This document shows positions 26,930 to 35,187 of a DNA stretch of 64,000 nt, piece after piece; positions within the stretch are counted from its first letter, which is position 1; each line of letters starts with the position of its first letter. Below the pieces are notes generated by a model. It did no database searches. It saw only the letters and a list, made by a program, of their open reading frames with translations, and was not told the DNA's origin. The stretch comes from Caballeronia sp. SBC1 (GTDB taxonomy: Bacteria > Pseudomonadota > Gammaproteobacteria > Burkholderiales > Burkholderiaceae), in assembly GCF_011493005.1 (NCBI RefSeq), contig NZ_CP049156.1, positions 1,984,001 to 2,048,000 of the forward strand. The letters run 5' to 3'. The position numbers were made by a program, and so were the translations under genes.

Positions 26930-27566
26930 TGAGCTTTTTCTCCATCGATTGGCTCCAGCGCGAGAGCGGATAACACAACACGAAATAGAAGACCCCGACC
27001 AGCCCGAACACGAGGAACGGTTGAAAAATCGAGTTGTTGATGATCTGGCCCGCGCGGGTCAATTCGACGAAACCAATCACCGAAGCGAGCGACGTCATCT
27101 TGATGACCTGCACCAAAAAACCAACCGTTGGCGGCAGCGCGAGACGCAGCGCTTGCGGGATGATCACGAGGCGCAGAGTCTGCCAGCGCGTCAATGACAG
27201 GCATTCAGCCGCTTCCCATTGGGGCTTCGGCATGGCGTCTATGCATCCGCGCCAGATGTCGCCGAGATACGCGCTCGTGTACACCATCAGCGCGAGGCCA
27301 GCCGCGACCAGCGCAGGCACCTGGAAGCCATACACGGACAAACCGAAGTAGACGATGAACAGCAGGATCAGCAGCGGAATGCCCTGAATCGCTTCGATAT
27401 AAACCATCGCCGGACGGCTGAGCCAGCGGTGCGGCGAGATGCGCGCGAGCATCACGCCGAAGCCGCCAATGCTGCCCAGCACGAAGGCCAACGCGGAGAG
27501 CACGAGCGTCCACCAGATCGAGTGCACGAGATAAAACAAGTGCGCCGTAGTGAAACCGCCGGTCAT
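26913..27566 (-). CDS. Amino-acid-type ABC transporter permease
   Basis: This HisM/GlnP-like permease has 217 residues. The frame is open far upstream, but ATG 27566 is preceded by GGAGGTGCAGC, an excellent ribosome site, and gives MTGGFTTAHLFYLVHSIWWT, a normal start. Membrane segments include LVLSALAFVLGSIGGFGVML and PLLILLFIVYFGLSVYGF. The ATPase-contact loop is WEAAECLSLTRWQTLRLVII, then PQALRLALPPTVGFLVQVIK. It overlaps the other permease gene by 4 bp, and the two probably form a heterodimer. Confidence 0.88.
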   Translation of the reverse strand: MTGGFTTAHLFYLVHSIWWTLVLSALAFVLGSIGGFGVMLARISPHRWLSRPAMVYIEAIQGIPLLILLFIVYFGLSVYGFQVPALVAAGLALMVYTSAYLGDIWRGCIDAMPKPQWEAAECLSLTRWQTLRLVIIPQALRLALPPTVGFLVQVIKMTSLASVIGFVELTRAGQIINNSIFQPFLVFGLVGVFYFVLCYPLSRWSQSMEKKLNVGNR

Positions 27567-28312
27567 GCTGCACCTCCGGGTATCACTGTATCGATACGTC
27601 CTTGATCGGGCACCGGCTTGCCGGCGCGCTCCGCCGCCTGGCGCATGACCCGCCGCCGCTTGAACGCAACCTCGCCTACGCCCCACGCAATCAGCTTGAT
27701 GAGCAGCGACAACGCGAGATACAGCAGCGCCACGACAATGTACGTTTCGAGCGAGCGGAAGGTATCGGACTGCACGGTGTTCGCCGTTGCCGTGAGCTCT
27801 TCCGCCGAGATCTGCGACGCGATGGCCGAGGCCTGCATCATCAGGAGGAACTGGCTGGTCAGCGCGGGATACACCTTCTCGATGGACGGCTGAAGCATCA
27901 CATGCCAGCCGATCCGCCAGCGCGACAACCCCAGGCATTCGGCCGCCTCGATCTGCCCGCGCGGCACCGATTCAAGACCTGCACGAATGATCTCGGCCGC
28001 GTAAGCGCCAATGTTGATTACCATCGCGAGCGCCGCGGCGGCGAACGTCGGCATGCGCACGCCGAAACTGGCAAGCCCGAAGTACAGCAGGAATATCTGC
28101 ACAAGAAACGGCGTGTTGCGCACGGCCTCGATATAGATCGAGCATAGCCGCGATAAAAGCCGGTTCCGGCCGCGCTTGGCAAATGCGACCAGCGTACCCA
28201 GGATCACACCGAAAAACACCGCCACGGTCGTCATCTTCAACGTCAGCCAGGCGCCTTTCAGGAAGACGGGCCAGTACGGAAGCAGCGGGCTGAAATCGAG
28301 AGAGAAAGTCAT
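27563..28312 (-). CDS. Amino-acid-type ABC transporter permease
   Basis: This second permease of the importer has 249 residues from ATG 28312 (a frame start 20 codons upstream is less likely). Hydrophobic segments include LKMTTVAVFFGVILGTLVAF and FLVQIFLLYFGLASFGV. The coupling loop is IEAAECLGLSRWRIGWHVML. Its C-terminus is basic (FKRRRVMRQAAERAGK), longer than in most homologues. The stop overlaps the next permease start by 4 bp. No good Shine-Dalgarno was seen before ATG 28312, so the start is approximate. Confidence 0.85.
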   Translation of the reverse strand: MTFSLDFSPLLPYWPVFLKGAWLTLKMTTVAVFFGVILGTLVAFAKRGRNRLLSRLCSIYIEAVRNTPFLVQIFLLYFGLASFGVRMPTFAAAALAMVINIGAYAAEIIRAGLESVPRGQIEAAECLGLSRWRIGWHVMLQPSIEKVYPALTSQFLLMMQASAIASQISAEELTATANTVQSDTFRSLETYIVVALLYLALSLLIKLIAWGVGEVAFKRRRVMRQAAERAGKPVPDQGRIDTVIPGGAA

Positions 28313-28425
28313 CGCGGCAGTGTCTAGGTTTGTGACGAGCACGGGCGTCGGTCTTGCGTCGCCCGCTGCCATAGCGTCCCGCAGCGCAGCGCCGCCAGCG
28401 CCCGGGCTTGCGGGCTTAGCGAACG

Positions 28426-29247
28426 CTATTCGAACGGCCCGGTGGTGGTGAACGCCCCGCCCTGCAACACCGCAACGGCACTGCCAGGCTCGGGCGCGGG
28501 CTGCGCCTCAACCTTCGCACGGAACGGCTCCGAGGAGTCACGCGCGATAAATCCGAGTCGCGCGGCAAACCGGTTGTCCCACCACGTGACTACGTTGTCA
28601 GACATGCCGTAGACCACGGTATGGCCGACATCGGGCGTGAAGAGACTGCGCTGCAGGAGTTCGAGCAGGTCGTCGTAGCTGAGCCAGCTCGCCATCATCC
28701 GGCGATCCTTCGGCTCAGGAAACGTGGAGCCGATACGGATGCTCACCGTCTCTATTCCGTAGCGATCGAAATAGAACTGGGCCACGTCTTCACCGAACGA
28801 TTTGGACAGGCCGTAGTAGCCGTCGGGACGTCGCAGCGCATGCGCGTCGATCTTCTCGTCCTGCCGATAAAACCCGGTGACGTGATTGGAGCTGGCGAAG
28901 ATGACACGCTTGACGCCATGCCGGCGGGCGCCTTCGTAGAGGTTGTACACCCCCTTGATATTGGCTTCCAGCACTTCTTCGAAGGGCCGTTCCACCGATA
29001 CCCCGCCAAGATGGATGATCGCGTCGCAACCGGCAACCAGCGCGTCGACCGCCTGCTTGTCCGAGAGATCGCACGGGATGACTTCTTCATGCGGCGCGGC
29101 GTCCGGGGACAACGTGGCCGACAGATCCGACACCCTGATTTTGTCCGCGAACGCGGCCATGCGCGAACGGATGACCTTGCCTACGCCGCCGGCAGCGCCG
29201 GTCAGCAACAGGCGTTTAAACGGGACTGTGTGTTCTTGATTGGCCAT
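28426..29247 (-). CDS. udh: Uronate dehydrogenase
   Basis: Udh oxidises D-glucuronate or D-galacturonate with NAD to the aldarolactone, feeding glucarate/galactarate catabolism. The 273-residue short-chain dehydrogenase has RLLLTGAAGGVGKVIRSRM at the N-terminus, HLGGVSVERPFEEVLEANIK, and the catalytic YxxxK in YYGLSKSFGEDVAQFYFDRY. The sequence SIRIGSTFPEPKDRRMMASW is typical of uronate dehydrogenases. ATG 29247 was chosen over an in-frame start 25 codons upstream because GGAGACAGG precedes it and the Rossmann fold then starts about 10 residues in. First gene of the transporter operon, divergent from the GntR regulator. Confidence 0.9.
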   Translation of the reverse strand: MANQEHTVPFKRLLLTGAAGGVGKVIRSRMAAFADKIRVSDLSATLSPDAAPHEEVIPCDLSDKQAVDALVAGCDAIIHLGGVSVERPFEEVLEANIKGVYNLYEGARRHGVKRVIFASSNHVTGFYRQDEKIDAHALRRPDGYYGLSKSFGEDVAQFYFDRYGIETVSIRIGSTFPEPKDRRMMASWLSYDDLLELLQRSLFTPDVGHTVVYGMSDNVVTWWDNRFAARLGFIARDSSEPFRAKVEAQPAPEPGSAVAVLQGGAFTTTGPFE

Positions 29248-29334
29248 GTAAGCCTGTCTCCAATAAGCGCGGCTACCGGGAGCTTGCACACTCCTTTCGG
29301 TCGGTTGGGCCGCTTGATCCATCTTTTATTGTAC

Positions 29335-29364
29335 GTTGTCATATGACTACAGGGTGCATATAAT
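29335..29364 (+). promoter_or_regulatory. Promoter of the GntR regulator with overlapping operator palindrome
   Basis: TTGTCA (29336-29341) and TATAAT (29359-29364) are separated by 17 bp, a near-consensus sigma-70 promoter reading toward the gntR gene. The -35 element lies in GTTGTCATATGACTAC (29335-29350), a palindrome with 7 of 8 paired positions and the perfect core GTCATATGAC. That layout predicts autoregulation, and control of the divergent udh operon. Confidence 0.65.
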
Positions 29365-29419
29365 CATTCGCAAATCCATTTGTCAACTTTCGCGAAACAT
29401 TATTCCAATCGAGGTAGCC

Positions 29420-30166
29420 GTGCAGAGACCGACTCGTGCTGTCTTCGAAACCCCGGCCTATCACTCGGTACGTCGCAGCCTGACGACCGAATTGGTCGAT
29501 GCACTGCGCCAGCAGATCGACACCGCCGAGCTCAAAGTGGGCGACCGGCTCGCGACTGAAGCGGAAATGGTGCAGCGCTTCAACGTGAGCCGCACGGTAG
29601 TACGCGAGGCGTTGTCGAAGTTGCAGGCCGCGGGGCTGGTGGAGACGCGGCATGGCATCGGCACGTTCGTCTGCGAGGCGCCGAGCAGAGGCCTGTTTCA
29701 ACTCGACCCTGCGGACGTGGCTGGTTCCATCGACGCCCTCGCCGTCCTTGAGCTGCGCATCAGCCTGGAGACGGAGAGCGCGGGACTGGCCGCGGCGCGA
29801 TGCGACACAGCGCAGATCGCTGCCATGCGGCGCGCGCTGAGCGACTTCGAGCGCAACCTTGGCGAAGCGAACGGGACCATATCGCCCGATATCCGCTTTC
29901 ATCTTGAGATCGCGCAGGCAACCGGCAACCGCTATTTTGTGGAGATCATGACGCATCTCGGCACCCACATGATCCCGCGCACCCGCCTCACCGCCACGCA
30001 GATTCCGCCCGCCCAGTACGCGGACTATCTGACGCGCGTGAACCGCGAGCATGAGCAGATCTGCGATGCCATCGAGCGTGGTGACGCCGACTCGGCTCGC
30101 ACCGCCATGCGGCTACATTTGATCAACAGCCGCGAGCGTTTGCGGCGCGCGCAGACAAGCGTTTGA
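29420..30166 (+). CDS. FadR-type GntR family regulator of the uronate genes (predicted)
   Basis: This 248-residue regulator has an N-terminal winged helix-turn-helix, LATEAEMVQRFNVSRTVVRE then ALSKLQAAGLVETRHGIGTF, and an FCD ligand domain of about 150 residues in which IRFHLEIAQATGNRYFVEIM and a late HEQICDAIERGD carry candidate metal-binding residues. GTG 29420 is preferred because GAGG at 29411-29414 lies 5 nt before it; a frame start 28 codons upstream would overlap the promoter. Being divergent from udh, it probably senses a uronate or aldarate. It converges with the lacI gene, with only GTCACG-like short repeats between. Confidence 0.87.
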   Translation: MQRPTRAVFETPAYHSVRRSLTTELVDALRQQIDTAELKVGDRLATEAEMVQRFNVSRTVVREALSKLQAAGLVETRHGIGTFVCEAPSRGLFQLDPADVAGSIDALAVLELRISLETESAGLAAARCDTAQIAAMRRALSDFERNLGEANGTISPDIRFHLEIAQATGNRYFVEIMTHLGTHMIPRTRLTATQIPPAQYADYLTRVNREHEQICDAIERGDADSARTAMRLHLINSRERLRRAQTSV

Positions 30167-30205
30167 GCGCCGCGGCGGCGTCACGTCACGTCACATCACG
30201 TTACT

Positions 30206-31228
30206 TTAAGTGCGCATTCGTTTTGCCGGAGCGGCAACCGACGCCCGGTTCGTAACCGTCACGGGAAACTCGCGATAGATCGTGTACGCGGTCCCATAAC
30301 ACGCGTTGAGCAACCATCGAACGGCGTTTTGCGTGAGATCGGCAGTCGGGATGTGAACCGATGTCAGGCCCGGCGCGGAGAACGCGGCCGAGTAGTCGTC
30401 GTCGTAACCTACGACCGACATTTCATTCGGCACCGAGATGCCCGCTTGCTGCAAACACGATAAGGCGCCTATCGCCATGGTGTCGTTGGCGCAGAACAGC
30501 CCGGTAAACCTTTTCTTCGACGCCAGCAGTTGCTTCGCCGAGTCATATCCGCCGTCCGGCGAAAAGTCCGATTCGATCAACTGGACCTCGGTCCGGTCAA
30601 TGCCGTTGCGCGCGAGTTCTTCGAAGAATCCTGCGATCCGCGCATGATTGTCGGAAGCCTGGAAAGGCCCTGAAATCACGGCTATTTTCTTGTGTTGATG
30701 CGCAAGCAGCGTCTGCGCCGCCAGCACCCCTCCCCGATGATGATCCGCGCAAAACGACGCCTCCGGCATCTGCGCGAAGTCGCGATTGAGGAACACCATT
30801 TTCGGATGCATGCGGTGCAGCTTGATGAGGTCATCGTCGTGCAGGTCATGGCTCGTCACGACTATACCGTCGCAATCGCGGCCGATCAGGAACTGCACGG
30901 CTTCGATCGCCTGGTCGCGCGGCGAGTCGTCACCGCAGCCCGTTGCCACCACCACGTGGCGATGCACCTTGCGCAACTCCATATCGGTCTGCTCGAGGAT
31001 CGTGCCGTAGTATGGGCCGAAGAACGTCGGCACGAAGATGCCGATCATGCCGAGCGATTGCGTCGAGAGCGCGCGCCCAAGCGATGATGGCCGGAAGTTC
31101 AACTCGGCGATCGCTGCCTGCACGCGCGCGAGCGCATCGGCGGAAACGGGTCCGCGGCCGGAGATAGCGCGCGATGCGGTGGACATGCCCACGCCGGCCA
31201 GGGCCGCGACGTCCTTCAGGGTTGCCAC
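30206..31228 (-). CDS. LacI family transcriptional regulator
   Basis: This sugar-responsive regulator has 340 residues from GTG 31228. The helix-turn-helix ATLKDVAALAGVGMSTASRA followed by hinge sequence FRPSSLGRALSTQSLGMIGI is standard LacI/GalR. The ligand domain follows, with GIFVPTFFGPYYGTILEQTD, a conserved GLFCANDTMAIGALSCL and MSVVGYDDDYSAAFSAPGLT. An in-frame GTG 11 codons upstream is possible, but the chosen start is where LacI proteins usually begin; GGAG lies 11 nt before it. It lies after the repeat element at the end of the beta-glucoside locus. The palindrome GTGGAAGCGCTTCCAC before the beta-glucosidase gene is its likely operator. Confidence 0.9.
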   Translation of the reverse strand: MATLKDVAALAGVGMSTASRAISGRGPVSADALARVQAAIAELNFRPSSLGRALSTQSLGMIGIFVPTFFGPYYGTILEQTDMELRKVHRHVVVATGCGDDSPRDQAIEAVQFLIGRDCDGIVVTSHDLHDDDLIKLHRMHPKMVFLNRDFAQMPEASFCADHHRGGVLAAQTLLAHQHKKIAVISGPFQASDNHARIAGFFEELARNGIDRTEVQLIESDFSPDGGYDSAKQLLASKKRFTGLFCANDTMAIGALSCLQQAGISVPNEMSVVGYDDDYSAAFSAPGLTSVHIPTADLTQNAVRWLLNACYGTAYTIYREFPVTVTNRASVAAPAKRMRT

Positions 31229-31320
31229 TTTTACTTTTACTCCGTGGTTTTTCGTTCGCACTCGGAGGGAATGGTCCGATGGCGCTTGGTGGTTAGGGGT
31301 CTATGTTGTCAGGTTTCTGC

Positions 31321-32215
31321 GGTAGCGGTTAGGGTCAGTGCAGGGGTGCCAGGTTCCGGGGTTAGCGGTCGGGGTCAGTGCCGGGTTGCTGCTTTCAGGG
31401 CCTTCGCGGGTTATATGTTGGCTATTTTCTTTATCGCTATTAGCCACTGCGCGTGGCGGCGCGTCATTTCTTTGTCCAAAGCGACAAAGAAACGAAGCAA
31501 AGAAAGCGCTTTCAAAACGCGGGCTCGTAAGTGTCCCCAGCGTGCAGTTTTCGTGCTTTTGGTACCCCAAAAGCACGGTGCTCGCCAGAGCGACGGATGT
31601 GTGAACCCCTCCTTCTCGCGAATCCTGACACGAACACGCTTCGCCCCCAACGCTCTCGGGCAAGCACCCTTGCCAATGAACGCATACGGCTTGACGCGTC
31701 TTTACTGCTTCGCCTCTTGGTGGGTTGGCGATGTGGTCTGCGTGGTTGTCTTCATGGGTTACGGCCTCACGCATTTTTTTGGCCGCTTTGTTTTGAAGTG
31801 GGTTGGCAACGTGATTCGGCGTGCATACAAATTCGGTGGAGGGTTGTCCGCGGATAGCGCGGGGCGCTCCTTTGGCAGGTTCAGTCACTGGTGGCGAAGC
31901 GTGTGGGTATCCGTGTTCGGAGAAAGAGGGGTTCACACATCCGTCGCTCTGGCGAGTACCGTGCTTTTGGCGTACCCATGTATCAGAACTGCACGCTGTG
32001 GACACTTATGAGCCCTCGTTCTGAAAGCGCTTTCTTTGCTTCGTTTCTTTGTCGCTTTGGACAAAGAAATGACGTGCCGCCACGCACAGTGGCTAACAAT
32101 GATAAAGAGAATATCCAACGCATGCAGACCACTAACCTTGAAAGCAGCAACCCGGCACTGACCACGACCGCTAACGCAGGAACCTGGCAACCCGGCACTG
32201 ACCACGACCGCTAAC
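31321..32215. repeat. Composite intergenic inverted-repeat element (about 0.9 kb)
   Basis: Two arms of about 300 bp, near 31321-31620 and 31917-32215, are close reverse complements with scattered substitutions; the stretch around 31441-31520 matches 32022-32095 with few changes. Each arm ends in a 40-bp tandem duplication (starts 31321 and 31361; CAACCCGGCACTGACCACGA at 32148 and 32188). Each also has a hairpin TTTCTTTGTC-N6-GACAAAGAAA (31467-31492 and 32044-32069) and the palindrome GAAAGCGCTTTC (31502-31513 and 32023-32034). About 300 bp of unpaired centre holds TGGGTTGGC twice. There is no transposase or real gene. I recall similar dispersed elements in Burkholderia-group genomes. Confidence 0.85.
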
Positions 32216-32252
32216 CCCGAAAGCCCCCCGCCCCCCGAGTGCGAACGAAAAC

Positions 32253-33338
32253 CTAAAGCCGCTCACCGCTGGTTTCATCGAAGAGCGAGATACGCTTGCT
32301 ATCGATTGAAAACCCCGTGATCTCGTCAACCGCCGCGTTCGCCGTATCCTGCGCGATCGACGCGATTTGGGCGCCATGATAATCGAGCCAAATTACCCGG
32401 TGGTTGCCCATCGGTTCAACGAGCGAAACCGTCCCGCGATGTTCGAACGCCGGATCGATCGATACATCTTCGGGACGCACACCGAGCACGCACGGCTGGT
32501 TCTCCGGCGGTGACTGAAGAAACGGATAGGCGGACACATCGATGTCAACGTGCTCATTGTGAAACCGCACCCCGCCGCCCTCGCGACGCAACGTACCTCT
32601 AAGCAGGTTCATGCCCGGCGAGCCAAGGAACGTGGCAACAAACAGATTGTTCGGATGCGCGTACACCTGCGCGGGCGTGCCGATCTGCTGAATCACCCCA
32701 CCGCGCATCACGGCCATGCGGGTCGCCAGCGTCATCGCTTCCACCTGGTCGTGGGTCACGTAGATCATGGTTGCGCCAAGACGCTTATGCAGTTGCTTCA
32801 ACTCACGCCTGAGCTCCGTGCGCAGCTTTGCGTCGAGGTTGGAGAGCGGCTCATCGAAGAGGAACACGTCCGCTTCACGCACGATCGCCCGACCAATTGC
32901 CACGCGCTGACGCTGCCCTCCCGACAACTGCGCGGGCCTGCGCTTGAGCAACGGCCCAAGCTGCAACATCTCGGCCGCACGCGCGACGCGCCGTTCGATC
33001 TCGGCTTTGGGCGTACCGGCAATACGCAAGCCAAACGAGAGATTTCGCTCGACGTTCATGGTCGGATACAACGCGTAGGACTGGAACACGAGCGCGATGC
33101 CGCGATCTTTCGGATCGGCCCACGTCATGTCCTGACCACCTATTTCGATGCTGCCGCCACTTACATCGATCAGTCCTGCAATGCTATGCAGCAAGGTGGA
33201 TTTACCGCAACCCGAAGGTCCGAGCAATACGAGGAACTCACCCGGTTCGACCTCAAGATCGAGCGACTCGATAATCGTATGGGAGCCAAGCTGGATCTCC
33301 AGATCGCGGATTGAAACGTTCGACATGACTGTAGACAT
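32253..33338 (-). CDS. Sugar ABC transporter ATP-binding protein (UgpC/MsmK-like)
   Basis: This ATPase has 361 residues and serves a carbohydrate importer. Motifs: Walker A GPSGCGKST, IALVFQSYALYPTMNVERNL, signature LSGGQRQRVAIGRAI, Walker B VFLFDEPLSNLDAKLR and IYVTHDQVEAMTLATRMAVM. The C-terminal 120 residues are the TOBE/OB regulatory part (VLGVRPEDVSIDPAFEHRGT). It is 14 bp downstream of the MalG-like permease gene and ends just before the repeat element. The C-terminal domain is the usual site for inducer-exclusion-type control in this family. Confidence 0.92.
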   Translation of the reverse strand: MSTVMSNVSIRDLEIQLGSHTIIESLDLEVEPGEFLVLLGPSGCGKSTLLHSIAGLIDVSGGSIEIGGQDMTWADPKDRGIALVFQSYALYPTMNVERNLSFGLRIAGTPKAEIERRVARAAEMLQLGPLLKRRPAQLSGGQRQRVAIGRAIVREADVFLFDEPLSNLDAKLRTELRRELKQLHKRLGATMIYVTHDQVEAMTLATRMAVMRGGVIQQIGTPAQVYAHPNNLFVATFLGSPGMNLLRGTLRREGGGVRFHNEHVDIDVSAYPFLQSPPENQPCVLGVRPEDVSIDPAFEHRGTVSLVEPMGNHRVIWLDYHGAQIASIAQDTANAAVDEITGFSIDSKRISLFDETSGERL

Positions 33339-33352
33339 GAATGAGCCCTGGA

Positions 33353-34237
33353 CTAACCCTTGACCGCACCGGAAGCAATGCCGCGCACGAACCAGCGACC
33401 CGAAACGAAGTAAATGGCAAGCGGCACCATGGACGTGAGGATGGTCGCCGCCATGTTGACGTTGTAAAGGCGCTCGCCTGTCGTGGTGTTGATGATGTTG
33501 TTCAGTTGTACTGTCATCGGCAGATTCCGGGTTCCGGCAAAAACGAGACCCAGGATGAAGTCATTCCAGATGCCCGTGACCTGCATGATGATGGCGACCA
33601 CAATAATAGGCGTGGACATGGGCACCATCAGTTGCAGGAAGATGCGCCAGAAACCGCCACCGTCCACACGCGCCGCCTGGAAAAGTTCATGCGGCAGCGC
33701 TGCATAATAGTTGCGGAACAACAGGGTCATCACGGGCATGCCGAAGATGGTGTGGATCAGCACAATTCCGGGCAACGAGCTGAACAAATGCACCGTTGCA
33801 AGCACCCGCACGAGCGGATAGACCATCACTTGCACGGGGATGAACGCACCCACCAGCAGGATGGCGAACAGCGTGCTCGCGCCACGAGGCTTCCAGAACG
33901 ACAACGCGTAGCCGTTCACCGCACCCACCAGAATGGACAGGACCGTACTTGGCACGACAATACGCACCGAGTTCCAGAAGCCGACCTGAATACCCTGGCA
34001 ATCCAGTCCCGTACACGCCGATTGCCACGCGACACGCCACGCATCCAGCGTGAAATGAACCGGCAGAGACAGGATATTGCCAAGGCGAATTTCCGTCATC
34101 GGCTTGACCGACGTGACGAGCATCACATACAGCGGCAACAGGAAAAACAAGGCCGAAGTCAGCAAGAACGCATACACGCCCAAGCGCGCGGGCGTGAAGC
34201 GCGACCTGCGTTTCAATGGGTGACGTGGCGCGTTCAT
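33353..34237 (-). CDS. Sugar ABC transporter permease (MalG-like)
   Basis: This inner-membrane permease has 294 residues. TM1 is LGVYAFLLTSALFFLLPLYV followed by VTSVKPMTEIRLGN, a MalG-type start. The ATPase-contact region LFQAARVDGGGFWRIFLQLM, then VPMSTPIIVVAIIMQVTGIW with NDFILGLVF, is diagnostic. The C-terminus RWFVRGIASGAVKG is standard for the family. It overlaps the partner permease gene by 4 bp, and its product would pair with that protein to form the translocation channel. Confidence 0.92.
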   Translation of the reverse strand: MNAPRHPLKRRSRFTPARLGVYAFLLTSALFFLLPLYVMLVTSVKPMTEIRLGNILSLPVHFTLDAWRVAWQSACTGLDCQGIQVGFWNSVRIVVPSTVLSILVGAVNGYALSFWKPRGASTLFAILLVGAFIPVQVMVYPLVRVLATVHLFSSLPGIVLIHTIFGMPVMTLLFRNYYAALPHELFQAARVDGGGFWRIFLQLMVPMSTPIIVVAIIMQVTGIWNDFILGLVFAGTRNLPMTVQLNNIINTTTGERLYNVNMAATILTSMVPLAIYFVSGRWFVRGIASGAVKG

Positions 34238-35187
34238 CGGGAATCCCTGAGCCGCAATGCGCGGCTGCGAATATAGAAGACCGGCGCGAGAATCGCGAGC
34301 ACGGTCACGAGAAGAACGATAGACGCCGCCGACGCCAGCCCAAGATTCGCGCGTCCGAACAAGTAATCCATGATGAACTTCGCGGGCACTTCGCTGGCCG
34401 TGCCGGGGCCGCCTTGCGTCATGGCGACCACCGCATCGTAGAGTTTGATGACCATCACGAACAGCAGGATAAAGGCCGTTGAAATGGACGCGCCGAGCAT
34501 GGGAATGACAATACTGACGTAGACACGCCAGCGCGGAATGCCATCTATGCGCGCCGCCTTCCAGATCTCTTCATCAATGCCGCGCAGCCCCGCGAGCAAC
34601 AGCGCCATCACGAGTCCCGACGCCTGCCAGACCGTTGCAATCACCAGCGTGTAGATCACGCGATCCTGATCGACGATCCAGTCGAAGCGTGCGTGCGTGA
34701 ACCCGATCCGGTGCAGCACTTCCTGAATGCCCAGTTCCGGATTCAGGATCCACTGCCACACGAGCCCCGTTGCCACGAACGACATGGCGTACGGATACAG
34801 GAAGACCGTGCGCAGCGCGCCCTCCGCCACCACCTTCTGATCGATAAACACCGCCAGCAGCAAGCCGATCGCGAGGCATATGACGATGAAAAAAACCCCA
34901 TAGATCACGATGTTTTGCAGCGACAGCATCCACCGGTCGTTATTGAAAAGCCGCACGTATTGCGACACGCCCGCAAAACTATTCGACGCGAACGTGCGCG
35001 AGTTCGTGAACGACGTGCGCAAGCTCCATAACATCGTACCCAGATAGGCGAACACCACGGTGAGCGCCATCGGCAGCAACGCAATATAGGCTGCCAGCGC
35101 AAACCGCTTCCTCAGCGGTTTGCGCTTCACGTGGCCGGCCGGCGCGCGCAAGGTTTTGCCGGCAGGCGCATACGTCCTCACAGCCAT
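34234..35187 (-). CDS. Sugar ABC transporter permease (MalF/UgpA-like)
   Basis: This permease has 317 residues with a basic cytoplasmic N-terminus (GHVKRKPLRKRFALAAYIAL). TM segments include IVIYGVFFIVICLAIGLLLA and a final AASIVLLVTVLAILAPVFYI. The coupling loop IWKAARIDGIPRWRVYVSIV and the preceding ATVWQASGLVMALLLAGLRG identify the family. The start codon shares one base with the stop of the binding-protein gene (TGATG), so translation is coupled. Confidence 0.92.
   Translation of the reverse strand: MAVRTYAPAGKTLRAPAGHVKRKPLRKRFALAAYIALLPMALTVVFAYLGTMLWSLRTSFTNSRTFASNSFAGVSQYVRLFNNDRWMLSLQNIVIYGVFFIVICLAIGLLLAVFIDQKVVAEGALRTVFLYPYAMSFVATGLVWQWILNPELGIQEVLHRIGFTHARFDWIVDQDRVIYTLVIATVWQASGLVMALLLAGLRGIDEEIWKAARIDGIPRWRVYVSIVIPMLGASISTAFILLFVMVIKLYDAVVAMTQGGPGTASEVPAKFIMDYLFGRANLGLASAASIVLLVTVLAILAPVFYIRSRALRLRDSR

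Noticed and set aside
31244..32024. Several open frames of 60-255 codons in the repeat region
   Set aside because: They lie in inverted and tandem repeats on both strands, have no ribosome sites and read the same DNA in opposite directions.
31321..32215. CRISPR array or insertion sequence
   Set aside because: Repeats are two inverted long arms, not regularly spaced short repeats; no transposase gene and no clear target-site duplication.
33341..34276. 311-codon plus-strand frame
   Set aside because: Antisense to the MalG-like permease; His/Arg/Gln-rich shadow.
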